Shown here piece by piece: positions 56,001 through 63,235 of a DNA stretch of 64,000 bases. The notes beneath the pieces were generated by a model. The model did not search any database. It saw only the letters and a list, made by a program, of their open reading frames with translations, and was not told the origin of the DNA. Both the position numbers and the translations under genes were made by a program. Origin of the DNA: Candidatus Delongbacteria bacterium (GTDB lineage Bacteria; CAIWAD01); the NCBI GenBank assembly GCA_020634015.1, contig JACKCN010000003.1, positions 372,001 through 436,000 of the forward strand, written 5' to 3'. The first letter of the stretch is position 1. The number at the start of each line of letters is the position of its first letter.

Positions 56001-56588
56001 CCGGGCAATTCCCAGAAGCCCATGTCCGTGTCCTTCGGAGACGCCGCCGCTCAGCAGGGTGAGTTGCGTCAGCAGATGGAATCTCTGGCGGCCAAGCTGG
56101 GTCAGGAAGGACGCAGCAAGGGCTCGGGCAAGACGCCCGGTCAGGGTGAGGCGGGAGAAGAAGGCGAGCCGCAACCCGGGTCTGGCAAACGTCCCGGCGA
56201 TCAGCCGGGCGAGCAGCAGGTGCTGGGCGACATGGGCCAGGTGGCCAGCGACATGAAGGAAGTCGAAAAGGATCTGGCGAATCAGCAGTACACAGAGCGC
56301 ACACGCATGTTGCAGGAACGCATTCTGACTCGCCTGCTGGAAGCCCAGCAGTCCGTGCGTCGTCAGGACTTCTCGCAGAAACGTCAGAGTCGCAGTGCCG
56401 ATCCATTGAAGGCGGCCGCCCCACCCGAATTGTCGGGTGTCCAGAACACGGAGAGTCTGGAACAGGACCTGCTGCGCGCCCTGCGCGAGGGATACACGCC
56501 CGAATATGAGAAGTTGATCCGGGATTATTTCCGGGCGCTGGAGAGTGACGGAACCCGAGCGGAAGACAGGGTCGACGAGGCAGAATGA
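53031..56588 (+). CDS. DUF4175-like large membrane coiled-coil protein
   Basis: The 1185-residue protein starts with two transmembrane helices (about 30-48 and 68-88), an acidic cytoplasmic loop and a third helix (about 164-182). Ig-like extracytoplasmic domains follow ('VLRVLVPTESEGRLERD', 'VAEDDYGIGRLRLVY'), as in DUF4175 proteins. About 540-1130 is a very long Gln/Glu-rich coiled coil (for example 'EQQQKLKQLTERQEELMQQ') that would reach far into the periplasm. It overlaps both neighbours by ATGA. Its minus strand is open over 1000 codons, which is only a composition effect. Confidence 0.85.
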   Translation: MSSTGHSRVLARLARFRRELKWAQVQRAWGFWLGLLPLHVLVLAILEHTGDHSLDTRQNLLHFLELGFWLWAAGLLVPALWIFGVRRGTPSDEELAGQLGWGSAEIRDRLLNALQLQNGSRENREGYDPELMLASLDQLLPALDRHEDRRSLPLASRTRALKSGAGMALVLVLIALAGGHDSLTALQRILHPERDFRPPAAFSLLLSSDRDTLILGERLSIEVEPRGTELPAQVELFSQVGHEEPVRRVLPLKRGVARAEDLGPAVSTRFWAAAGEIHSDTLDVLVRIPPVLRELRVAFQPPAYTGLPRQELPEGLGDVHCPVGSRVELSGRLSEPVSLATLSLEAGRGPEQKSLLDNFGDAGDSLAFRTQFVARGAGRWELAFLDHEGLPTRGDLAHELSVIPDQPPVLRVLVPTESEGRLERDLSQKLVAVAEDDYGIGRLRLVYTIRSGLLSHGEELPDPSQLTAPPEGWHEKDLPLNRSERVRATLDDNWDLSPAGLLPDDRVHFYLEVFDNDGWNGAKSVRSVLYTLKVPGMEELYAEVEEDQGDLASEAAEILEETRENSRHLQELSQEMRKQPEPSWEQQQKLKQLTERQEELMQQASETSEKLEQLQQKLEMNNMVSEELKQKFMRLSELLKEAIDPELMEKLKQASQQVQAEETPQAPREKNLQEMKDLLKEMERQMEQFLSVLEDMRMQQKLEEFGRRLMEMADRQDQLGQDMDQRSGQELAPEEQALRKDFQELQKEIGQFQQDFSDKSTMPREQLQSYQEQVQQAQPESAMQELSEQLQAGDTGEQSQQDSDKLELDLESLAAQMQDAAKQASNNSKNEMAREIDRVCQELLVLSHLQEKVNAGNTDLDARSARLPVLAEQALENRLGVAACADAVGAMSMKSFLIPKRALALLGAGLSSLDRMLVSYEERNLGELRRNGPHVLGNVNQTILALKEAKSQMQQASSSSGFEEMMEQLAQASARQQGLNGQCSKLMSNTPGNSQKPMSVSFGDAAAQQGELRQQMESLAAKLGQEGRSKGSGKTPGQGEAGEEGEPQPGSGKRPGDQPGEQQVLGDMGQVASDMKEVEKDLANQQYTERTRMLQERILTRLLEAQQSVRRQDFSQKRQSRSADPLKAAAPPELSGVQNTESLEQDLLRALREGYTPEYEKLIRDYFRALESDGTRAEDRVDEAE

Positions 56589-57421
56589 ATACCACGGATG
56601 GCGCAGCCGCAGCGATGGTCTCGCTGGGCAGTCAGGGCTACAACTATCCCCAGTGGAAATCCGGTTTCTATCCTGCCCGGCTCAGCACCGGGCAGTATCT
56701 CTCGTACTACAGCCGGATCTTTTCCTATCTGGAAATGGACAGCACCTTCTACGTCAGTCCCCGGCCTGAGACCGTGCGCGCCTGGGACCGCCAGACACCC
56801 GCCAGCTTCCGCTGCTCCCTGCGACTGCCCTCCGAGATCAGCCATCGGCTGGGGTTCACCGACTGCACGGGCGAACTGCTTCAGTTTCTGGAGGCGGCAA
56901 CCCTGCTGGAAGACAAGCTTGCGCCCATCATCATCGAGACCCCCGCGGAAATGGACTCGACCCACAGTGCCCGCCTGGTGGCCTTCCTCGATGGCCTGCC
57001 CCGGGATTTCCGCTTCGCGCTGGACTTCCGCCACCCCACCTGGTTCTGCTCGCGGACCTATGACATGCTGCGCAACTTCGGCATCGCGCTCTGCCTGGTG
57101 GACCATCCATTGCTCGATCGGGAACTGCAGTTGACGGCACCATTCAGTGTGATTCGCCTCTGCGGCGATGAGAACTCCAGGCCGGTCAGCCAGATCGGGC
57201 TGGATCGCGACAGCGACTTCCTGTACTACCGCAACCAGATTCGTGCTCTCGAGCGCCAGGGTGAGGTCTTCCTCAGTTGCTCCAACCACTGGAACGGTTT
57301 CGCCCCGACCAGCCTGGCCCAGCTGGCTCGACGCCTTGAGATGACACTGCCCCCCTTCGGCGAAGCCCAGCAGGACCTGTTCCCGTTGATGGCACTGGAA
57401 AGCCTGCCCCCAAGGCCCTGA
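56585..57421 (+). CDS. DUF72 family protein (YecE-like)
   Basis: A 278-residue TIM-barrel-like protein with the DUF72 marks 'GSQGYNYPQWKSGFYP', 'Y.R.F...EMDSTFY..P', 'FRFALDFRHPTWF', 'YRNQIRAL' and 'SCSNHWNGFAPTSL' with following 'LAQLARRLEM' (in parts). The biochemical role of the family is not established. It is the last gene of the DUF4159-DUF4175-DUF72 overlap chain. Confidence 0.88.
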   Translation: MNTTDGAAAAMVSLGSQGYNYPQWKSGFYPARLSTGQYLSYYSRIFSYLEMDSTFYVSPRPETVRAWDRQTPASFRCSLRLPSEISHRLGFTDCTGELLQFLEAATLLEDKLAPIIIETPAEMDSTHSARLVAFLDGLPRDFRFALDFRHPTWFCSRTYDMLRNFGIALCLVDHPLLDRELQLTAPFSVIRLCGDENSRPVSQIGLDRDSDFLYYRNQIRALERQGEVFLSCSNHWNGFAPTSLAQLARRLEMTLPPFGEAQQDLFPLMALESLPPRP

Positions 57422-58238
57422 ACCGAGCCGATTCCCCCAGCACGGAGAGCCATTCCCGACGGGCTGTTGCCGGCACATCTCCGGGTCATTGGGCTGGTGG
57501 GGAGTCGAATCCTGTCGATTCTAGCTTTGATTGCCAAGACGATCGGAGTATTTGTACGGGTCGATCATTCGCCATAAGGAACGCTGCGGACAAATAAAGA
57601 ATGGGTTTCCTTTTGATAGCGGCTTGACCAGTTGACGGCTTGATTAGCAAAATCAAACGGTGTGGTGTGGTAGGGAACTCGAGGGCGATCAAGGGGGATA
57701 GATCGGGAGCTCGAGGGTGCCCATCAACCAGTCAGACTCAAAAAGAAACCCATTCGCTCCAAGACAAGGCAACCATTGTGCCAGTCCGGGAAGCGAATGG
57801 GTACTCTATAAAAAACAAGCACTTGCTGAAGTTGCCTCACCCGTGAAGCTTCTCAGACTTTTTCTCTCTGTACAGCTTCTGCACACCACGTTTGCCAACG
57901 CTGTCGCTTTTGCGTAACCTGCCCCTACAACCCTAGCAGGAACAGCAGCTTACGGGAACAGGTTAATGGCCGCTACAACCGCCCGTTCCAGAACAGAGCA
58001 AACAAACAAACAGATGCCGCACAGACATGCTTGCCTTTGCACAATATCGTCGCCATTCCCTGAGGAATGGAGAGAGAGAGAGATCAGATGTTGAAGTCGA
58101 AAACGTTTCTGATTCTGCCGAACAAACGAAGGAAAGGGTTCTTCAGAAAAAGATAGCGGCTGGCCCTGGTTACATGCCAAACAGACACAGAACCAATAGC
58201 AAAATCAGAAACACGGGTGAGGAGAAAAGGAGATTCGA
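57422..58238. other. Gene-poor intergenic region with inverted repeats
   Basis: The stretch is lower in G+C than its surroundings and has only short open frames. It contains the inverted repeats listed separately, a GA-repeat around 58,070 and an inverted TAACCTG...CAGGTTA (57915-57965). No RNA gene or insertion sequence was recognised. Confidence 0.6.
57599..57802. repeat. Three-arm inverted repeat set
   Basis: Arm 1 (57599-57615, gaatgggtttccttttg) is the reverse complement of arm 2 (57739-57755) with one mismatch in 17. Part of arm 2 (57748-57758, ACCCATTCGCT) is a perfect 11-bp reverse complement of arm 3 (57792-57802). Arm 2 can therefore pair with either partner, as in alternative RNA structures or remnant transposon ends. 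Confidence 0.6.
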
Positions 58239-58430
58239 ATGGAAAACAACCTTGCGCGCCATCTGCCTAATGACGGGGAGGTTGTCCCAATGGAAGTGGA
58301 TGTCGAAGTACTTATCCATCGGACACCCAGGACCCTCTCTTCTGAAGAACCCAATTCCTTCGTGGCTCAGATGAGCAAGCTTTGTGCCAATGAGGCATGG
58401 ATTGGCAAGTCCTTGAAAATCAATGAGTGA
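58239..58430 (+). CDS. Possible small acidic protein (63 aa)
   Basis: An ATG at 58239 has an excellent ribosome site (AAAAGGAGA, 6 nt before it), which stands out in this gene-poor stretch. The 63-residue product is acidic at first ('GEVVPMEVDVEVLI') and ends KSLKINE. No family was recognised, and it could be the fragment of a longer lost gene. Overlapping frames at 58027-58374 (+) and 58170-58442 (-) have no comparable start. Confidence 0.4.
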   Translation: MENNLARHLPNDGEVVPMEVDVEVLIHRTPRTLSSEEPNSFVAQMSKLCANEAWIGKSLKINE

Positions 58431-58615
58431 AGGGCGCTGCATGACGCCGCTGACGAGCTGCCCTGTTCAATTCCCGCCAAGCACTGCACGAAATCCAACA
58501 AGCCCAGAGGCCCCTGGAAACGCGAGATGACTCTGAACCAGCTTTGGAATTGCGCCTTCGTACGATATCGCGACAGGAATGGCGGTACCAATGGAGAGTG
58601 TTCCTTGAGCGCGAT

Positions 58616-58647
58616 TGTGACTCCGGCAGAGTAAGGCAGGAGTCACA
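58616..58647 (-). terminator. Possible terminator hairpin after the AlaA-type gene
   Basis: A 9-bp perfect stem (tgtgactcc with ggagtcaca) lies 25 nt beyond the stop codon on the minus strand. No clear T-run follows. Confidence 0.35.
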
Positions 58648-58671
58648 GCGGCCTGGGTCGTGGCCCGTCAC

Positions 58672-59871
58672 TCAGGCTTCGGCACGTGTCCAATCGGCCA
58701 GGAAATCGCCGATGCGCTGGTAGGCCCGTTCGAGGATCCGGTCGTCAGGCAAGGTCACCAGGCGGAAATGCCGTGTTCCCGGCTTCTGGCCGAAACCACC
58801 GCCGTGCACGACCACGACTCCGGTCTCACGGATCAGGGCCTTGACGAAGCTTTCATCATCGGAACGGATATCCAGGCTGGGGAAGGCGTAGAATGCGGCC
58901 CCGGGCCGAACGCAGCGAATGCCGGGAATCTGGTTCAGCACCCGATCGGTCAGGTCGGCACGCCGCTCGAGGATCTGGATGATGTTCTCCAGATGACTTT
59001 TGTCGCCATCCAGGGCCGGTGCAATGGCGTACTGGGCCGGATGGTTGGCCGAGAGCCGGGCCCGGGTCAGCTTGAGCATGGCGTCCAGATAGTCCCGGCA
59101 ATGCTCTTCCGGACCGGAAACGATGCACCAGCCAATCCGGAAACCGGGTGCCACGAAGTTCTTCGACAGTCCGCTGAAGGTCAGCACGCAGACATCGTCG
59201 GTCAGCGAGGCACTGGGCAGGTGCTGCTGTCCGTGAAACAGCAGGCGGTCGTAGATCTCGTCGGAAAAGAGGACCAGATTGTGGCGCCGGCACAGGTCCA
59301 GTACACCCAGAAGCGTTTCCCTGTCGCATACCGAGCCGGTGGGATTGTTGGGGTTGATCAGGACGAGGGCGCGGGTCCGGCTGTCGATGCGGGCTTCGAT
59401 GTCCGCCAGATCCGGCTGCCAGCCATGATCCTCATCCAGCAGGTAGGAGCGCTGCTCCGCTTCCAGCTTGGCCAGCAGCGCGGTGTAGAGCGGATAACCC
59501 GGAGCCGGCACCAGCACATTGTCGCCCTGGTCCACCAGCGCGGACAGCGCGATTTCGATGGCTTCCGACGCGCCCGTGGTCACGAAGATGTCGCGAATGG
59601 CCTTCACGCCTTTGCCCAGGGCGTCGCGGCGGATCGCATCGCGGGCTTCCTCGATTCCCGAACTGTGACTGTAGCCATTGTGATTCTGGCGCATGGCTTC
59701 CGCCGTGGCCTCGATCAGGTGGTCGGGAGTGCGGAAATCGTAGATGTTGGGATCGCCAATATTGAGGTATAGAAGCTCCTTGCCGGCGGCCCGTGCCTGA
59801 TCGGCGATCAGGACGATGTCGCGAACGGCATAGGTGATCTTCTCGGTTCGGTGAGCCGGCTTGATGGCCAT
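58672..59871 (-). CDS. alaA: Class I/II aminotransferase, AlaA-type (alanine/glutamate-pyruvate)
   Basis: The 399-residue PLP enzyme closely follows the AlaA/AlaC layout: 'LYLNIGDPNIYDF', 'GYSHSSGIEEARDAI', 'VTTGASEAIEIA', 'NPNNPTG' (173-179), 'FSDEIYDRL' and the PLP lysine K237 in SGLSKNFVAPGFRIGW, with the C-terminal arginine region 'HFRLVTLP'. It transfers amino groups between alanine and 2-oxoglutarate, or related pairs. It is monocistronic on the minus strand, convergent with the DUF72 side, and divergent from the secreted-protein genes. Confidence 0.87.
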   Translation of the reverse strand: MAIKPAHRTEKITYAVRDIVLIADQARAAGKELLYLNIGDPNIYDFRTPDHLIEATAEAMRQNHNGYSHSSGIEEARDAIRRDALGKGVKAIRDIFVTTGASEAIEIALSALVDQGDNVLVPAPGYPLYTALLAKLEAEQRSYLLDEDHGWQPDLADIEARIDSRTRALVLINPNNPTGSVCDRETLLGVLDLCRRHNLVLFSDEIYDRLLFHGQQHLPSASLTDDVCVLTFSGLSKNFVAPGFRIGWCIVSGPEEHCRDYLDAMLKLTRARLSANHPAQYAIAPALDGDKSHLENIIQILERRADLTDRVLNQIPGIRCVRPGAAFYAFPSLDIRSDDESFVKALIRETGVVVVHGGGFGQKPGTRHFRLVTLPDDRILERAYQRIGDFLADWTRAEA

Positions 59872-60023
59872 GGTGGCGTGCCTTCCTCGAATGCGCCCGT
59901 TCCAGCTTTCGGCGGGCAGTGGACAGTCGCGCCCAACTTAGCACTTGGCTTGCTTGGCGCCAGCCTTGTGCGGGAGCCGGGATCGGGAAAGCAAAGACAA
60001 AATTGTCAGAATCCCGTCGCCGA

Positions 60024-60043
60024 TTGTGTCAAATTCGTCACAA
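60024..60043. promoter_or_regulatory. Dyad TTGTG-N10-CACAA upstream of a sigma-54 promoter
   Basis: An inverted repeat with 5-bp arms lies about 73 bp before the -24 element, in the range where sigma-54 activators bind. It differs in sequence from the TCCA-N6-TGGA dyads. Confidence 0.3.
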
Positions 60044-60114
60044 CAATTCATCCCTTCATACAACGTCGGTCTGCAAGACATTGTAATGATTATATTTGCA
60101 AAATTTGTCTGAAT

Positions 60115-60130
60115 TGGCATGACGCTTGCC
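60115..60130 (+). promoter_or_regulatory. Sigma-54 (-24/-12) promoter
   Basis: TGGCATGACGCTTGCC keeps TGGCA, TTGC and the exact 10-nt distance from GG to GC. It ends 82 nt before the ATG at 60213. Confidence 0.75.
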
Positions 60131-60212
60131 AGCTGTCCTTTCGTCGCGTGCCCACTTTCCCCGGGGAAGGAGGGAAAGTTCTCACGAGTGACCCTGACGA
60201 AAGGAACCCCAC

Positions 60213-61376
60213 ATGAAGCGTCTGCCCATCATTCTGTTGACCACGGTGTTGTTCGCTGGCATTGCGCTGGCCGATTCCTGCCGCAAGAGTGACATCCCGC
60301 AGTTTGATCTTGCCTCGCGCTCGATCGACTGCAACAATGCCACGCCCCTGGCCGCCGGAGTGTACTCGATCGGGTCCGGCGAGGCCTACTTCTTCTCCTG
60401 GACGGGCACAGGCACCGGACTGGAGCTGAATACATGCAGCGAGCTGACGGACTTCGACACCGACCTGAGGATTTTTGACGATTGCAGCGACCCCGCCCAG
60501 AACTTCTACCGCGACGGGCTGGGCTCCTGCGGATGGGCCACCTATCTCACCTGCGAGGATTACACCTTCGTGAGTGGCCAGTCCTACCTGATCGTGATCA
60601 GCGGCTTCAATACATCGGAGTATGGGCTGTTCGAACTGATTGTCGGCGAGCCTTGCCCGGCTCCTCCGGCACCTCCGGTCAACGACAATCTGGCCGATGC
60701 GCTTGAAATCCTGGTGGATGGCGACTGCCTCAGTGGCAGCACGCTGCTGGCCAGCAACGACAACTTGCCACCACTCTACCAGCATGCCTGCTATTCAGGG
60801 TACTACAGCAGCACCTCCACCGGCTCCGCCGTGGATGTGTGGTACTGGTTCGAGTCCACCGGTGGCTGCTACACCGTGAGCCTTTGCGGTTCCGGCTATG
60901 ACACCGTGCTGGCCCTGTACGACGGCAACGGAACCCCCATCGCCACCGACGACGATGAGTGCGGTCTGCAGTCCGAGATCACCAGCTATGCCGCCGGTTG
61001 CTGGCTGCCCGCCGGTCCGATCCTGGTGGCCGTGGACGGGTATGGTTCCGCCAAGGGCGACTTCACCCTCTGCGTTAGCGCCTGCACCCCGTCCGACACC
61101 CAGGACATGCCCGTCGCCTTCGAGCTGGGCAAGGCCTTCCCGAACCCCTTCAACCCCAGCACCACGATCAACTTCGTGATGGGCCAGACCGCCCGGGCCA
61201 ACCTGACCGTGTACAACATGGCCGGCCAGGCCGTGGCCACCCTGGTGAATGGTGTGGTGAGTGCCGGTGCCCGGAGCGTGGTGTTTGACGCCAGCGAGCT
61301 GACCAGCGGTGTGTACTTCTACACCCTGAATGTCGCCGGCCGGAGCATGACCGAGAAGATGGTTCTGGTGAAGTAA
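60213..61376 (+). CDS. Secreted PPC-like two-domain protein with type IX sorting domain (paralogue A)
   Basis: The 387-residue protein has a signal peptide (cleavage near ALA-D). Two Cys-containing beta-sandwich modules follow, of the bacterial pre-peptidase C-terminal (PPC) kind: 'YFFSWTGTGTGLELNTC....DTDLRIFDDC' and 'DVWYWFESTGGCYTVSLCGS.YDTVLALYDG' (in parts), each with a calcium-type acidic turn. The C-terminus has AFPNPFNPSTTINF and ends KMVLVK. AAAGGAA stands 6 nt before the ATG. It is the first of three consecutive similar secreted proteins, each with its own sigma-54 promoter. Ligand or enzyme role is unknown. Confidence 0.85.
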   Translation: MKRLPIILLTTVLFAGIALADSCRKSDIPQFDLASRSIDCNNATPLAAGVYSIGSGEAYFFSWTGTGTGLELNTCSELTDFDTDLRIFDDCSDPAQNFYRDGLGSCGWATYLTCEDYTFVSGQSYLIVISGFNTSEYGLFELIVGEPCPAPPAPPVNDNLADALEILVDGDCLSGSTLLASNDNLPPLYQHACYSGYYSSTSTGSAVDVWYWFESTGGCYTVSLCGSGYDTVLALYDGNGTPIATDDDECGLQSEITSYAAGCWLPAGPILVAVDGYGSAKGDFTLCVSACTPSDTQDMPVAFELGKAFPNPFNPSTTINFVMGQTARANLTVYNMAGQAVATLVNGVVSAGARSVVFDASELTSGVYFYTLNVAGRSMTEKMVLVK

Positions 61377-61412
61377 GCGCAGCCTGACTTGCGCGACAGA
61401 CCTTGTATGGTC

Positions 61413-61446
61413 GAAGGGCCTCCGTCCAACTGGGCGGGGGCCCTTC
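61413..61446 (+). terminator. Terminator hairpin after paralogue A
   Basis: The stem gaagggcc/ggcccttc is extended by CCG/CGG, with a loop of about 10 nt, 36 nt after the stop codon. The T-run is weak (CCTGTTCT). Confidence 0.7.
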
Positions 61447-61531
61447 CTGTTCTGAATCCTGCGCTGCCTGTAGAGATTCGGTCGTGTGATCGGATTGGCT
61501 TCCCGTAGGCATCAGATGCGCAACTAACACA

Positions 61532-61549
61532 ATTCCAACAGTTTGGAAT
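61532..61549. promoter_or_regulatory. Perfect 7-bp dyad ATTCCAA-N4-TTGGAAT next to a sigma-54 promoter
   Basis: The inverted repeat ends 14 bp before the -24 element. It contains TCCA-N6-TGGA, the same spaced core as 23639-23654 and 27125-27144. Confidence 0.5.
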
Positions 61550-61562
61550 GAACTGACCTCTC

Positions 61563-61578
61563 TGGCACACGGATTGCA
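61563..61578 (+). promoter_or_regulatory. Sigma-54 (-24/-12) promoter
   Basis: TGGCACACGGATTGCA matches the consensus TGGCAC-N5-TTGCA fully, about 175 bp before ATG 61753. Confidence 0.8.
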
Positions 61579-61752
61579 GTACTCTTGGCACCTAAAACCT
61601 GATGCCACCAGCATCATCCATCATCAGCCATGGTCCGTCACTGTCATTCAGTGCGATGGAAGCGTGTTTTTGTTCGAACGATAGGACCAATGGGTTGTGC
61701 CCCCTGAAGTCCGCCAGGAAAGTCACAGTTACCTGAAGAAATGGAGAGCCCA

Positions 61753-62922
61753 ATGAAGAATGCCCTGACGACTCTTGTGGTCTGCGGAATCGTGGCCGGT
61801 GCCGCGATGGCCGATTCCAGCCGCAAAACCGAGATCCAGACCTTCGACTGGTCCAGCCGTACCACCGATTGCAGTGCCGCCACGCCGCTGGCATCCGGCA
61901 CGTACTCCATCGCCGCGGGCGAGGATTTCTTCTTCTCCTACACCGGTACCGGTGCTGGCATTGCCTTCGACACCTGCGATCCCCTGACCGAGTTCGACAC
62001 CGATGTGCGCGTCTTCGACGCTTGCGGAGGAACCCAGTTGTTCTACAAGGACGGCCCCAGCGGCCCCTGTGGCTGGCAGACTAACATGACCTGCAACGAC
62101 ATGATCTTCGCGGACGGTGTCGAGTACATCATCGTGATCCATGGCTTCGGCCACGGTTCAGGCGAGTTCGGACTCTTCAACCTGACCATGGGCGCGGCCT
62201 GTGATCCGCCCGCTGGCCCCCCGGCCAATGATGACATGGCCGATGCCGAAGAAATCACCGTTGATGGTGCCTGCATCAGCGGCAACACTACCCTGGCCAC
62301 CAACGACAACCTGCCGCCCCTGTTCCAGCACGCCTGCTACACCGGTTACTACAGCGCCACCTCGTCGGGCGCTTCCACGGACGTGTGGTACTGGTTCGAG
62401 TCCACCGGCGGCTGCTACACCGTCAGCCTCTGCGGGTCCACCTATGACACCGTGCTGGCCCTGTACGACGGCAGCGGAACCCCCATCGCCACCGACGACG
62501 ATGAGTGCAGTCTGCAGTCCGAGATCACCAGCTATGCCGCCGGTTGCTGGCTGCCCGCCGGTCCGATCCTGGTGGCCGTGGACGGCTATGGTTCCTCCAA
62601 GGGCGACTTCACCCTCTGCGTGAGCTCCTGCACCCCGTCCGACACCCAGGACATGCCCGTCGCCTTCGAGCTGGGCAAGGCCTTCCCGAACCCCTTCAAC
62701 CCCAGCACCACGATCAACTTCGTGATGGGCCAGACCGCCGAGGCCAACCTGACCGTGTACAACATGGCCGGCCAGGCCGTGGCCACCCTGGTGAATGGTG
62801 TGGTGAGTGCCGGTGCCCAGAGTGTGGTGTTCGACGCCAGCGAGCTGACCAGCGGTGTGTACTTCTACACCCTGAATGTCGCCGGCCAGAGCATGACCGA
62901 GAAGATGGTTCTGGTGAAGTAA
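61753..62922 (+). CDS. Secreted PPC-like two-domain protein with type IX sorting domain (paralogue B)
   Basis: The 389-residue protein repeats the domain order of the gene before it: signal peptide (cleavage near AMA-D), two PPC-like Cys-containing modules, and an NPFNPSTTINF sorting domain ending KMVLVK. The N-terminal half has diverged at amino-acid level. From 62,444 to the stop it is almost base-for-base identical to 60,898-61,376, with only scattered changes (for example Arg/Glu and Arg/Gln in the sorting domain). GGAGA stands 8-12 nt before ATG 61753; an earlier in-frame ATG at 61741 is possible. Recent duplication or gene conversion is implied. Confidence 0.86.
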   Translation: MKNALTTLVVCGIVAGAAMADSSRKTEIQTFDWSSRTTDCSAATPLASGTYSIAAGEDFFFSYTGTGAGIAFDTCDPLTEFDTDVRVFDACGGTQLFYKDGPSGPCGWQTNMTCNDMIFADGVEYIIVIHGFGHGSGEFGLFNLTMGAACDPPAGPPANDDMADAEEITVDGACISGNTTLATNDNLPPLFQHACYTGYYSATSSGASTDVWYWFESTGGCYTVSLCGSTYDTVLALYDGSGTPIATDDDECSLQSEITSYAAGCWLPAGPILVAVDGYGSSKGDFTLCVSSCTPSDTQDMPVAFELGKAFPNPFNPSTTINFVMGQTAEANLTVYNMAGQAVATLVNGVVSAGAQSVVFDASELTSGVYFYTLNVAGQSMTEKMVLVK

Positions 62923-62958
62923 TTTCACCCTGCCTTGATTTCGATGATCAGAAGAATT

Positions 62959-62987
62959 GCCCCCCGGCCCGTGCCGGGGGGCTTTTT
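62959..62987 (+). terminator. Strong rho-independent terminator after paralogue B
   Basis: A 10-bp perfect G+C stem (gccccccggc with gccggggggc), a 4-nt loop and TTTTT. Confidence 0.95.
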
Positions 62988-63086
62988 CGTTTGCGTGATC
63001 TCGCCACTGAGCAAGTGTTCAGAACTGTTGAGCCACTGTTCAAGATCCAGCGCATCACCAAATCCGATGCAAATGATGCTGGCTTC

Positions 63087-63109
63087 AACTCATTGAATAA
63101 ATGCGAGTT
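63087..63109. promoter_or_regulatory. Loose dyad AACTC-N13-GAGTT upstream of a sigma-54 promoter
   Basis: Five-base arms around an A+T-rich centre, 28 bp before the -24 element. Weak evidence on its own. Confidence 0.25.
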
Positions 63110-63136
63110 AACCACGCGGATCGCGTGAGTCTCTTC

Positions 63137-63152
63137 TGGCATTGTTCTTGCT
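63137..63152 (+). promoter_or_regulatory. Sigma-54 (-24/-12) promoter
   Basis: TGGCATTGTTCTTGCT keeps TGGCA, TTGCT and the 10-nt GG-GC spacing, 83 nt before ATG 63236. This distance is nearly the same as at 60.1 kb. Confidence 0.75.
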
Positions 63153-63235
63153 GGCTGTTTGTGTCCTGAAAACCTGCGCGCTTGGAAACCAACGAACACA
63201 TTGTTCACCGTGTCCTTCACACGAAAGGAAGAAGT

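Larger units (their letters stand above)
59872..60212. other. Divergent intergenic region, A+T-rich, upstream of secreted-protein array
   Basis: The 341 bp include an A+T-rich block (about 59,990-60,115), a TTGTG...CACAA dyad and a sigma-54 promoter for the plus-strand gene. No open frame of note was seen. Confidence 0.6.
61377..61752. other. Intergenic region between paralogues A and B
   Basis: The 376 bp contain a terminator, a perfect dyad and a sigma-54 promoter in that order. The sigma-54 start near 61,590 leaves a leader of about 160 nt with no obvious open frame. Confidence 0.65.
62923..63235. other. Intergenic region upstream of third secreted-protein gene
   Basis: The 313 bp hold a strong terminator, a loose dyad and a sigma-54 promoter. 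No open frame of note was seen. Confidence 0.65.

Noticed and set aside
52908..56174. Minus-strand frame of 1088 codons
   Set aside because: It is the mirror of the Gln/Glu/Leu-rich coiled-coil gene at 53031-56588. The product is a low-complexity His/Leu/Gln sequence without a family.
57500..57545. tRNA gene (GAGTCGAATCC looks like a T-arm)
   Set aside because: No matching acceptor, D-arm or anticodon stem could be laid out around it.
57915..57965. Integron attC site (TAACCTG...CAGGTTA)
   Set aside because: The ends do not fit RYYYAAC/GTTRRRY and no integrase or cassette array is nearby.
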